Assembly (NCBI RefSeq): GCF_030817415.1
Contig: NZ_JAUSZI010000002.1
Coordinates: 5,456,001 to 5,520,000 of the forward strand
Length of the DNA stretch: 64,000 nucleotides
Direction: 5' to 3'
Source: Streptomyces umbrinus
Lineage (GTDB): Bacteria > Actinomycetota > Actinomycetes > Streptomycetales > Streptomycetaceae
Shown here: positions 54,467 through 62,618 of the stretch, in pieces
Position numbering within the stretch: the first letter of the stretch is position 1
Layout: the number at the start of each line of letters is the position of its first letter
Notes under the pieces: generated by a model
What the model was told of the DNA's origin: nothing
The model's input: the letters and a program-made list of their open reading frames with translations, nothing else
Databases searched by the model: none
Program-made: the position numbers and the translations under genes

Positions 54467-55683
54467 CCCTCCGGCGCCCGCAACGAACGAACCTGCGGCG
54501 AAAGCAGCGCCAGCGCCGTCGCCCCCACCACCATCGCCGAACACCCCGCCAGAGCGGCCCCCGTGCCCACCGCCGAAGCGAGCGGCCCCGCGGCCAGGAG
54601 GCCAAGCGGTGCGAAGGCCAGGGAGCCGAACCATTCGTACGAGCTGACGCGGGAGATGATCTCCTCGGGGATCTCGCGGTGGAGGGTCGTGGTCCACAGG
54701 ACGCTGAAGACGTCCGCGGAGAGGCCCGCGCAGAACATCGCCAGGGCCACCGTCCAGACGGGCGCGCGGAGCGCGAGCAGGGCGATCGGTACGGCCGCCG
54801 GGAACGTGGCCAGGACCGCCACGAGTACGGGCCGGGAGACGCGGACGCGGGCGGCCAGGCCCGCCCCCGCGATCGTGCCAAGGGCCTGCGCGCCGACGAT
54901 CAGTGACCAGGCACGGGCCCCGCCGAAGTGCTCCTCGGCGACCAGAGGCCCGAGCACGCCGACGTTGGCGTTGAGGGCGGCAACGACGAACGCGTACTGG
55001 GCGACCACGGCCCACAGCCACTGCCGGGAGGCGAACTCCCGCCAGCCGTCCCGCAGATCGGCCCAGCCGGAGGACGCCTCCCTCGGGCGGGCCGTCACCC
55101 GCAGCCCCCTGATGAGGAGCGCGCTGAGCGCGAAGGAGGCCGCGTTGAGAGCCAGCGCCCAGCCGGCTCCGACGAACGCGACGGTCACGCCCGACAGCGC
55201 GAGGCCCAGCAGCATCGAGGAGTTGGTGCCCATCTGCAGCAGGCCGTTGGCCCGTTGCAGCCGCTCCGAGGGAACGATCAGCGGGACCACACCCGTCATC
55301 GCCGGCGCGAACAGCGCGGTCGCCGTCCCCGCCAGGACTGCAAGGAGGCACATCGCCGTCAGCGGTGCGTGCCCGGTGAGCACCATCGCGGCCAGACCCG
55401 CGTAGGCGGCGGCTCCGAGGAGGTCGGACACCACCATGAGCCGCGAACGCGACACCCGGTCCGCGATCACACCGCCGACCAGGATGAACACCAGCTGCGG
55501 CAGCGCCTGACAGGCCAGCACCAACGACAGGCGGCCAGGACCGGCCCCCGGCAGCGCCAGCACCGCGAACGCCAGCGCCACCCGCGCGAAGGCGTTCCCC
55601 AGCACCGAGACCGTACGGGCCGAGAACAGCAGCACGAACCGGCGGTCGCGCCGGAGTGACGGATCGGCACCGGGGGTTGTCAT
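54391..55683 (-). CDS. MFS transporter
   Basis: 430 residues. Twelve hydrophobic helices: from FARVALAFAVLALPG through VFILVGGVIADRVSRSRLMV (motif A-like) to the last pairs near 350-400. MFS_3/enterobactin-exporter-like (Pfam MFS_3 type) by motif GVIADRVSR and length. The start is 60 bp from the divergent aldo/keto reductase. The ribosome site is weak. Substrate unknown. Confidence 0.85.
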   Translation of the reverse strand: MTTPGADPSLRRDRRFVLLFSARTVSVLGNAFARVALAFAVLALPGAGPGRLSLVLACQALPQLVFILVGGVIADRVSRSRLMVVSDLLGAAAYAGLAAMVLTGHAPLTAMCLLAVLAGTATALFAPAMTGVVPLIVPSERLQRANGLLQMGTNSSMLLGLALSGVTVAFVGAGWALALNAASFALSALLIRGLRVTARPREASSGWADLRDGWREFASRQWLWAVVAQYAFVVAALNANVGVLGPLVAEEHFGGARAWSLIVGAQALGTIAGAGLAARVRVSRPVLVAVLATFPAAVPIALLALRAPVWTVALAMFCAGLSADVFSVLWTTTLHREIPEEIISRVSSYEWFGSLAFAPLGLLAAGPLASAVGTGAALAGCSAMVVGATALALLSPQVRSLRAPEGHGGTGTGTGASASPREAPSGASEG

Positions 55684-55743
55684 GGGCGGACACCCTAGGA
55701 GTGGTGTTGCCTAGAGCGCACTCCACGCCGTTGGCTATGAGCC

Positions 55744-56736
55744 ATGAAGTACACGCAGCTGGGACGCACAGGACTCAAGGTCAGCCGACTCGTGCTCGGG
55801 ACCATGAACTTCGGTCCGCAGACCGACGAGGCCGACAGTCACGCGATCATGGACGCGGCGCTGGACGCGGGGATCAACTACTTCGACACCGCCAACGTGT
55901 ACGGCTGGGGCGAGAACAAGGGCCGTACCGAAGAGATCATCGGCAACTGGTTCGCCAAGGGTGGCGAGCGGCGCGACAAGGTCGTGCTCGCCACCAAGGT
56001 GTACGGGAACATGGCCGCCGACGGCGACGCCTGGCCCAACCACGACAAGCTCTCCGCGGTCAATATCCGCCGGGCCGTCGACGCCAGCCTCAAGCGGCTC
56101 CAGACCGACTACATCGACGTCTACCAGTTCCACCACGTCGACCGCCGCACTCCCTTCGAGGAGATCTGGCAGGCCATCGACGTACTCGTGCAGCAGGGCA
56201 AGATCCTCTACGTCGGGTCCTCCAACTTCCCCGGCTACAAGATCGCCCAGGCCAACGAGATCGCCGCCAGGCGCGGCGGCACCATCGGCCTCGTCAGCGA
56301 GCAGTGCCTCTACAACCTCGCCGAGCGCCGCGCCGAGATGGAGGTCATTCCGGCCGCGCAGGAGTACGGGCTCGGCGTCATCCCGTGGTCCCCGCTGCAC
56401 GGCGGCCTGCTCGGCGGTGTCATCAAGAAGGAGGTCGAGGGCGGACGCCGGGCGAGCGGCCGGGCCGCCGACGCCCTCGCCAACACCGCCATCCGCGCGC
56501 AGATCCAGTCGTACGAGGACCTGCTCGACAAGCACGGCATCGAGCCCGGCGAGGCCGCCCTGGCCTGGCTCCTCACCCGCCCCGGCGTCACCGGCCCGAT
56601 CGTCGGCCCCCGCACGGCCGGGCAACTGGACTCCGCCCTCAGGGCCGTCGAGCTGGAACTGAGCGAAGACCTACTGACCGGCCTCGACGAGATCTTCCCG
56701 GGCCCGGGCCCTTCTCCGGAGGCCTTCGCCTGGTAG
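55744..56736 (+). CDS. aldo/keto reductase
   Basis: 330 residues. (beta/alpha)8 signs: GRTGLKVSRLVLGTMNFG, NYFDTANVYGWGENKGRTEE (catalytic Asp and Tyr), VVLATKVYG (Lys), VYQFHHVD (His) and the NADP site near GPIVGPRTAGQL. It reduces aldehydes or ketones with NADPH. Divergent from the MFS gene. A 20-bp repeat follows 24 bp after the stop. Confidence 0.92.
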   Translation: MKYTQLGRTGLKVSRLVLGTMNFGPQTDEADSHAIMDAALDAGINYFDTANVYGWGENKGRTEEIIGNWFAKGGERRDKVVLATKVYGNMAADGDAWPNHDKLSAVNIRRAVDASLKRLQTDYIDVYQFHHVDRRTPFEEIWQAIDVLVQQGKILYVGSSNFPGYKIAQANEIAARRGGTIGLVSEQCLYNLAERRAEMEVIPAAQEYGLGVIPWSPLHGGLLGGVIKKEVEGGRRASGRAADALANTAIRAQIQSYEDLLDKHGIEPGEAALAWLLTRPGVTGPIVGPRTAGQLDSALRAVELELSEDLLTGLDEIFPGPGPSPEAFAW

Positions 56737-56760
56737 CACCGGGCAAGGGAAGCGCCCTAT

Positions 56761-56780
56761 AGGGGCGCGGGGAACTGCGC
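56761..56780 (+). repeat. 20-bp intergenic repeat
   Basis: Exact copy of AGGGGCGCGGGGAACTGCGC, 24 bp after the aldo/keto reductase stop, in its orientation. Confidence 0.85.
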
Positions 56781-56842
56781 GACCAGCCACAACGGGCCCG
56801 CAGCCGCACAACCCGCCGGAGCACAACCGCGGTGGCGGCCGG

Positions 56843-56932
56843 TCACCTACCGACGGCCGCCGCCATCGCCACCACAACAAACATCAGCACAAGAACACCG
56901 GCCATGATCCGGTTACGCGTCTTCGGGTCCAC
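56843..56932 (-). CDS. 29-residue single-helix membrane peptide
   Basis: GTG 56932 to TGA 56843. It reads VDPKTRNRIMAGVL then a hydrophobic run LMFVVVAMAAAVGR. The charged N-terminus plus one membrane helix is a typical small membrane protein. It is on the same strand as, and 25 bp downstream of, the RNA ligase-family gene. Confidence 0.6.
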   Translation of the reverse strand: MDPKTRNRIMAGVLVLMFVVVAMAAAVGR

Positions 56933-56957
56933 GCCACCGAGCCTAACCGCCCCTCCC

Positions 56958-57542
56958 TCAGCCACCCCCGGCGAGGGGTCCGCCGAGGGCCCACCGCCCG
57001 TACACCTCGTACCGCGGCTGCTCCCCCGGCACCCCCGAGGCGGGCAGCCGGCTCCGCATCAGGCAGAGATCGGCGACCGTCCACCCCCGCCCCTCGAACC
57101 CGCCCAGCAAGGAAACGTACGGAGCGAAGTCCGTCTCCTCCCGGCTCCGCGCCAGTGTGAGGTGCGGCCGGTACCGCCGGTGCTCCTCCCGCTCCACCCC
57201 GGCCTTCCGCCCCGCCGCCCCCGCCCGCTCGGCGAGCAGCCGCAACGTACGTACGTCCCCCGCGGCGCCCGCCCACAACGCGCGACCCCCGAAACGGCCG
57301 CCGCCCCGCAGGGACAGCGGGAAGGGGTCCGTCCGCCGCGCCGCGCGTTCCAGGCGGGCCGACAGATCCGGTACGAGCTCCTCGTCGACCTCTCCGTAGA
57401 ACGCGAGCGTGAAGTGCCAGCCGGGCCGGCCCGTCCAGCGCAGCCCGTGGCCGGCCCCGGGCAGGTTCCTCAACTCGTCGACCACCGAGGAGAGTTCGAC
57501 GGTCACGTTCTCCGGGGGCAGCACGGCGGCGAAGAGTCTCAT
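56958..57542 (-). CDS. thpR: RNA 2',3'-cyclic phosphodiesterase (2'-5' RNA ligase family)
   Basis: 194 residues from ATG 57542, GGGGAG upstream. Two HxT motifs: WHFTLAFYG (His43) and RPHLTLAR (His127), as in the 2H phosphoesterase family. It opens RNA 2',3'-cyclic phosphate or makes 2'-5' linkages. Short gap to the tiny membrane peptide gene. Divergent from the second Uma2 gene. Confidence 0.88.
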   Translation of the reverse strand: MRLFAAVLPPENVTVELSSVVDELRNLPGAGHGLRWTGRPGWHFTLAFYGEVDEELVPDLSARLERAARRTDPFPLSLRGGGRFGGRALWAGAAGDVRTLRLLAERAGAAGRKAGVEREEHRRYRPHLTLARSREETDFAPYVSLLGGFEGRGWTVADLCLMRSRLPASGVPGEQPRYEVYGRWALGGPLAGGG

Positions 57543-57656
57543 GGCGTCAGTCTCCCCGCCGCGTGCTGTCGAGTCCGCGCGTGTCCTGGTCACCGTGCGT
57601 ATCGTTGTACTGCGCGGCTGCGCTCGAACGAGTCGTAGCCGGGGAGGAGCGCCACG

Positions 57657-58244
57657 ATGACCGTCCTTGAAGACAGGATCGAGATGGCCGAGATCGGCGG
57701 CGAACTCACGCTCGACGCGATGTTCGAGTGGCTGGAGAAGATGCCCGTCCCCGAGGGATACAAGGTTGAGATCGTCGGGGGGAACATTTTCATGTCGCCG
57801 CAGCGCCACACGCACTGGCGGATCATCTTCAAAATCCTCAAGCAACTGGGCGCCCGGTACCCGGACGAGTGCCTGGCGTCCGACGTTCGCATCGACTTTC
57901 CCGGGCACCTCAACGGGTTCGCGGCCGACGTGGCCGCCCTCGCGGAGGGCTTCGAGCCGGACGACAAGGGCCGCCTGCGGTATCAGGACGTCGAGTTCGT
58001 CGCCGAGGTGATCTCCAAGGGCACCGCCCGGAAGGACTACGAGCCGAAGAAGGCCGCGTACGCCGCCGCCGAGGTGCCGGTGTACCTGATCGTGGACCCG
58101 TACACCGGCCGCTGGCACCTGCACACGCAGCCGAAGGACGGCGAGTACCAAGGCAGGACCAGCTTCGGCTTCGGCGACGAGGTCGACCTGACCGGGACGC
58201 CCGTCGATCTCGTCCTCAAGACCGACGAGTTCCCCCGCGACTGA
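57657..58244 (+). CDS. Uma2-family (DUF820) nuclease-fold protein, copy 2
   Basis: 195 residues, the same length as copy 1 (50052-50639). GYKVEIVGGNIFMSP, GFAADVAALA, EFVAEVISKG, KKAAYAAAEVPVYLIVDPYT. The promoter region (57588-57656) and first ~15 codons are nearly identical to copy 1, while the middle differs clearly. It suggests duplication or gene conversion of the 5' part. Confidence 0.85.
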   Translation: MTVLEDRIEMAEIGGELTLDAMFEWLEKMPVPEGYKVEIVGGNIFMSPQRHTHWRIIFKILKQLGARYPDECLASDVRIDFPGHLNGFAADVAALAEGFEPDDKGRLRYQDVEFVAEVISKGTARKDYEPKKAAYAAAEVPVYLIVDPYTGRWHLHTQPKDGEYQGRTSFGFGDEVDLTGTPVDLVLKTDEFPRD

Positions 58245-58270
58245 GCCGAGGCTCCGGCCTGCGCGAAGGC

Positions 58271-59620
58271 CTACGCGGCAGTCGCCAGCGCCCGTTCCCG
58301 CGGGACGAAGCGGACCTGCGGGTGGCCGTGGTGCCAGCCCACCGACAGGCGCAGTCCGCCCACGCGGGCCAGGGCCAGGCCGACGGTGACCGCGGCCAGG
58401 GCAGAGACGACTCCGCCGACGGCGAAGCCGACCCGGGGACCGTAGGCGTCCGTGATCCAGCCGACGACGGGCGCCCCCAGTGGCGTACCGCCCATGAAGA
58501 CCATCATGAACAGGGCCATGACGCGGCCGCGCATGGCCGGGTCGGTGCCCATCTGGACCGCGGTGTTCGCCGTGACGTTGACGGTCAGGCCGGCGATCCC
58601 GATCGGGACCATGAGGAGGGCGAACAGCCAGTAGGACGGTGCCAGGGCGGCCACGATCTCCAGGACACCGAAGGCGACGGCGGCCGCGACCAGCACGCGC
58701 GCCCGGGCCGTGCCACGACGGGCGGCGAGAAGCGCGCCCGCGAGCGACCCCACGGCCATCAGCGTGTTGAAGAGGCTGTACGCGCCCGCGCCGGCGTGGA
58801 AGACGTCGTCCGCGTAGGCCGAGAGCCAGACCGGGAAGTTGAAGCCGAAGGTCCCGATGAAGCCGACGAGGATGATCGGCCACATCAGGTCGGGGCGTCC
58901 TGCGACATAGCGCAGGCCCTCGCGGAGCTGGCCCTTGCCGCGCGGGGTGCGCTCGACCTGGTTCAGCTCGCGGGAGCGCATCAGGAGCAGACCGGCGATG
59001 GGCGCGACGAACGACAGCCCGTTGAGCAGGAACGCCCAGCCCGTGCCCACGCTCGTGATCAGCACACCCGCGACGGCGGGGCCGACCAGGCGGGCGGACT
59101 GGAAGTTGGCGGAGTTGAGGCTGACCGCGTTCTGCAGCTGGTCGGGGCCGACCATCTCGGAGACGAAGGACTGCCGGGCCGGGTTGTCGATCACCGTGGC
59201 GAGGCCGACGGCGAAGGCGGCGACGTAGACGTGCCAGACCTGGACATGGCCGGAGATGGTGAGGAAGGCGAGCGCGAGGCCCGTGAGACCCATGGCGGTC
59301 TGGGTGGCCAGCAGCGTCGGGCGCTTCGGGAGGCGGTCCACGAGGACACCGCCGTAGAGACCGAAGAGCAGCATCGGCAGGAACTGCAGGGCCGTGGTGA
59401 TACCGACGGCGGCGGAGGAGCCGGTGAGGCTCAGCACCAGCCAGTCCTGGGCGATTCGCTGCATCCAGGTGCCGGTGTTGGAGACGACCTGGCCGGTGAA
59501 GAACAGCCGGTAGTTCCTGATCTTCAGCGAGCTGAACATCGAGGAGCGGGGCTTGGGAGCGGACGGGGAGTTGTGGGCGGCAGGTGCGGGGGCGGAGTCT
59601 GCTCCGGGTCCCGTACTCAA
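58271..59620 (-). CDS. MFS transporter regulated by MarR
   Basis: 449 residues from TTG 59620 (AAGGAGG 8 nt upstream). Twelve helices; QDWLVLSLTGSSAAVGITTA, MLLFGLYGGVLVDRLPKRPT (motif A). Pfam MFS_3 type, usually multidrug or siderophore exporters. It is 51 bp downstream of a MarR gene on the same strand, presumably one operon. Confidence 0.88.
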   Translation of the reverse strand: MSTGPGADSAPAPAAHNSPSAPKPRSSMFSSLKIRNYRLFFTGQVVSNTGTWMQRIAQDWLVLSLTGSSAAVGITTALQFLPMLLFGLYGGVLVDRLPKRPTLLATQTAMGLTGLALAFLTISGHVQVWHVYVAAFAVGLATVIDNPARQSFVSEMVGPDQLQNAVSLNSANFQSARLVGPAVAGVLITSVGTGWAFLLNGLSFVAPIAGLLLMRSRELNQVERTPRGKGQLREGLRYVAGRPDLMWPIILVGFIGTFGFNFPVWLSAYADDVFHAGAGAYSLFNTLMAVGSLAGALLAARRGTARARVLVAAAVAFGVLEIVAALAPSYWLFALLMVPIGIAGLTVNVTANTAVQMGTDPAMRGRVMALFMMVFMGGTPLGAPVVGWITDAYGPRVGFAVGGVVSALAAVTVGLALARVGGLRLSVGWHHGHPQVRFVPRERALATAA

Positions 59621-59671
59621 CGGCGTTCGCCTCCTTGGACGGGGGTGGGTTCGGTGTGCGGGTGCGCGCGG

Positions 59672-60109
59672 TTACAGATGTGCGAGCTTCTCCAGGACGG
59701 GGGCGGCCTCGCGGAGCTTCGCCCAGTCGTCCTCGTCGAGGCCGTCGACCAGTCCGGCCAGCCACGCGTTCCGCTTGCGGCGGCTCTCGTCGAGCATGGC
59801 CTCGGCCCGCTCGGTCTGCGTGACGACCTTCTGGCGCCGGTCCTCGGGGTGCGGCTCCAGCTTGACCAGGCCCTTGGCTTCGAGGAGCGCCACGATGCGG
59901 GTCATCGAGGGCGGCTGCACATGCTCCTTGCGGGCGAGCTCGCCCGGGGTGGCCGTACCGCAGCGGGCGAGGGTGCCGAGCACCGACATCTCGGTCGGGC
60001 TCAGCGACTCGTCGACCCGCTGGTGCTTGAGTCGACGTGACAGGCGCATCACGGCGGATCGCAGGGAGTTCACGGCGGCAACGTCGTCGCCATGGGTCAG
60101 GTCAGGCAT
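59672..60109 (-). CDS. MarR-family regulator
   Basis: 145 residues. ALRSAVMRLSRRLKHQ split around SLSPTEMSVLGTLARCGTAT, recognition helix SMTRIVALLEAKGLVKLEPH, wing PEDRRQKVVTQTERA, dimer helix LDEDDWAKLREAAPVLEKLA. It lies upstream of the MFS gene and presumably represses it. An operator-like inverted repeat sits at 60117-60134, in its own promoter. Confidence 0.9.
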   Translation of the reverse strand: MPDLTHGDDVAAVNSLRSAVMRLSRRLKHQRVDESLSPTEMSVLGTLARCGTATPGELARKEHVQPPSMTRIVALLEAKGLVKLEPHPEDRRQKVVTQTERAEAMLDESRRKRNAWLAGLVDGLDEDDWAKLREAAPVLEKLAHL

Positions 60110-60116
60110 GTTCCTT

Positions 60117-60134
60117 AGAGTAACTCATTACTCT
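60117..60134. promoter_or_regulatory. MarR operator
   Basis: AGAGTAA-CTCA-TTACTCT is a perfect inverted repeat, 8 bp from the MarR start. AT-rich MarR-type box, probably autoregulatory for the MarR-MFS unit. Confidence 0.65.
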
Positions 60135-60264
60135 CGCTAAAGACCACCCGAGTGCACGCCTGATGCCCGTGAATCGGGCCACTGACGCTTTTCATCACTC
60201 ATATGAGTGAGACCGCTCCGGAAAGTGACCCGACGGGCGCCCGGATACGGCAACCCTCGACCGC

Positions 60265-60447
60265 ATGGGGACCAGTGTGCTCAGCCTGCGGATAGACGGG
60301 GAGCTGCTCGATCGGCTCCGGCACCATGCGGCCAAACGGGGAATGAGCGTCCAGGACTACGTCGTCCGGACGCTCGTACGCGACGACTTCGACGAGCGGT
60401 TCCAGACCGCGGTCGAGGAGACGGAAAAGTTCTACGGGGTCACGTGA
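60265..60447 (+). CDS. ribbon-helix-helix (Arc/MetJ) protein
   Basis: 60 residues. TSVLSLRIDGELLDRLRHHA then KRGMSVQDYVVRTLVRDDFD is a classic RHH fold (strand, helix, helix). Small RHH proteins are often antitoxins. No toxin follows within 200 bp. The 3' end carries GCGGGGTCACGTGAGCCC-type direct repeats (60435-60487). Confidence 0.75.
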   Translation: MGTSVLSLRIDGELLDRLRHHAAKRGMSVQDYVVRTLVRDDFDERFQTAVEETEKFYGVT

Positions 60448-60487
60448 GCCCGGGAGCCCGAATGCTCTGCGGGGTCACGTGAGCCCA
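60435..60487. repeat. direct repeat around an RHH gene end
   Basis: CGGGGTCACGTGAGCCC occurs twice, 35 bp apart, the first overlapping the stop of the RHH gene. Confidence 0.7.
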
Positions 60488-60515
60488 AGGCGGATCGGGG
60501 CTCGGATCTCAGATC

Positions 60516-61967
60516 TCAGGTCAGGCCCAGCGCCGGCATCAGGTAGTAGAAGACGAACACCGCCGACACCACGTACATCGCGACCGGTACGTCCCGCCCG
60601 CGCCCGGCCGCCAGCCGCAGCACGACGAACGTGATGAAGCCCATGCCGATGCCGTTCGTGATCGAGTACGTGAACGGCATCATCAGCATCGTCACGAACG
60701 CCGGGATCGCGATGGTGTGGTCGTTCCAGTCGATCTGGCGGATCGAGCCGGACATGATCAGGAAGCCGACCGCGAGCAGCGCGGGCGTGGCGGCCTGCGA
60801 CGGGACCATCGCGGCGACGGGGGTCAGGAACAGCGCGGCACCGAATAGCGCGCCGGTGACGACGTTCGCGAAACCGGTGCGCGCGCCCTCGCCGACGCCA
60901 GCCGTGGACTCCACGAAGCAGGTGGTGGCGGAGGACGAGGTGGCGCCGCCCGCGGCGACCGCGATGCCGTCGACGAAGAGCACCTTGTTGATGCCCGGCA
61001 TGTTGCCGTCCTTGTCGGTCAGCTTCGCCTCGTCGCCGATGCCCATGATCGTGCCCATCGCGTCGAAGAAGCACGACAGCAGCACGGTGAAGACGAACAG
61101 CACACCGGTCAGTACGCCGACCTTGCCGAAGCCGCCGAAGAGGCTGACCTGCCCGACGAGCCCGAAGTCGGGGCCGGCCACCGGGCTGCCGGGCCACTTC
61201 GGAGTGGTCAGACCCCAGGAGGGCACCGTGGCGACGGCGTTGATGACGAGCGCGACGACGGTCATGGCGACGATCGAGATCAGGATCGCGCCCGGCACCT
61301 TGCGCACGATGAGCGCGAGCGTGAGGAGCGTGCCGAGCACGAAGACCAGGACGGGCCAGCCGTCGAGGTGACCGGTCCCGCCGAGCTGCAGCGGCACGGT
61401 CGTCCGGGCGGCGTCCGGGATGCGCGAGACGAAGCCCGAGTCGACCAGGCCGATCAGCATGATGAACAGGCCGATACCGATCGCGATGCCCTTGCGCAGA
61501 CCGAGCGGCACGGCGTTCATCACGCGCTCACGCAGACCGGTGGCGACGAGCAGCATCACCACGAACCCCGCGAGCACCACCATGCCCATGGCGTCCGGCC
61601 AGGACATCCGGGGCGCGAGCTGGAGCGCGACGACCGTGTTCACGCCGAGACCGGCGGCGAGCGCGATCGGTACGTTGCCGATGACGCCCATCAGGAGCGT
61701 GGTGAACGCAGCCGTCAGCGCGGTCGCGGTGACCAGCTGGCCGTTGTCCAGCTGGTGTCCGTACATGTCCTTCGCGCTGCCCAGGATGATCGGGTTCAGC
61801 ACGATGATGTAGGCCATCGCGAAGAAGGTGGCGAAACCGCCACGGATCTCGCGCGACAGCGTGCTGCCGCGCTCCGAGATCCGGAAATAGCGGTCGAGCG
61901 CGCCGGAGCCGGACCGGGGGTCCGGCTGCTTGGGCGCGGAGGCCTTGGCGGGGGCCGAGGTGGGCAT
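60516..61967 (-). CDS. AzgA-family NCS2 purine permease
   Basis: 483 residues. REIRGGFATFFAMAYIIVLN and GTIMGIGDEAKL (after SCFFDAMG), TSSSATTCFVESTAGVGEG, and 12-14 helices. AzgA/PbuG-type transporters take up hypoxanthine, guanine or adenine with H+. Divergent from the DUF2530 gene. No purine riboswitch pattern was seen in the 187-bp upstream region. Confidence 0.9.
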   Translation of the reverse strand: MPTSAPAKASAPKQPDPRSGSGALDRYFRISERGSTLSREIRGGFATFFAMAYIIVLNPIILGSAKDMYGHQLDNGQLVTATALTAAFTTLLMGVIGNVPIALAAGLGVNTVVALQLAPRMSWPDAMGMVVLAGFVVMLLVATGLRERVMNAVPLGLRKGIAIGIGLFIMLIGLVDSGFVSRIPDAARTTVPLQLGGTGHLDGWPVLVFVLGTLLTLALIVRKVPGAILISIVAMTVVALVINAVATVPSWGLTTPKWPGSPVAGPDFGLVGQVSLFGGFGKVGVLTGVLFVFTVLLSCFFDAMGTIMGIGDEAKLTDKDGNMPGINKVLFVDGIAVAAGGATSSSATTCFVESTAGVGEGARTGFANVVTGALFGAALFLTPVAAMVPSQAATPALLAVGFLIMSGSIRQIDWNDHTIAIPAFVTMLMMPFTYSITNGIGMGFITFVVLRLAAGRGRDVPVAMYVVSAVFVFYYLMPALGLT

Positions 61968-62154
61968 GCGGGGACCTCATCGCCGGCGAACATCCCCGAT
62001 GTCCATGTGGCGTTTCGTGATTTGGCGTTTCATACGAACGGAAGTGGCCAGAAGCAAACAGTTTCAGTATGAACATACGTCACGGAGAGCGCTATCTCCG
62101 CGCGTAGACATGACCGCCCGCGCATGGTCCTGATCACCTCGTAAGCTGTCCCCC

Positions 62155-62442
62155 ATGGCAGGGTTTTTTTCGGGATCCCCGAAACACGAGGCACCGGAGC
62201 CCCTGGAGGGTCCCGTGGTCGCCACCGTCGTCGGTGGCACGATCCTCTGGTTCGTCCTCTTCCTGGCACAGCTCCCCTTCTACAACTGGTTCGACGACCA
62301 CGGACACCTGTGGTGGCTCTGGACCTGCCTGGCCGGCGCGGGCCTCGGCCTGATCGGCATCTGGTACGTCAGGGGCCGCGAAGCGGCGATCAAGAGGGAC
62401 GAGGCGGCACAGGAGCCACCCTCGGACGCCCCGCCCCTTTAG
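62155..62442 (+). CDS. DUF2530 membrane protein
   Basis: 95 residues. EPLEGPVVATVVGGTILWFV, LFLAQLPFYNWFDDHGHLWW, LWTCLAGAGLGLIGIWYVRG, then a polar tail. This is the DUF2530 family, found in actinobacteria beside this purine permease. Two membrane helices. The stop TAG lies at the start of a 20-bp repeat. Confidence 0.85.
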   Translation: MAGFFSGSPKHEAPEPLEGPVVATVVGGTILWFVLFLAQLPFYNWFDDHGHLWWLWTCLAGAGLGLIGIWYVRGREAAIKRDEAAQEPPSDAPPL

Positions 62443-62460
62443 GGGCGCGGGGAACTGCGC
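62441..62460 (+). repeat. 20-bp intergenic repeat
   Basis: Exact copy of AGGGGCGCGGGGAACTGCGC whose first base pair overlaps the DUF2530 stop codon. Confidence 0.85.
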
Positions 62461-62618
62461 GACCAACCCCCACTGCCCCGCAGACGAACAACCGCACCCC
62501 CGCGGAACTCACCGCGGAGCGCCCCGTACAACCGCGGTACCACCCCGGGTCCTCCCCTGGTCGGATCTTTGCCGCACTCGGCGGGTGAAGCCGTATATCC
62601 CCCCGTACCGTCGGATGC

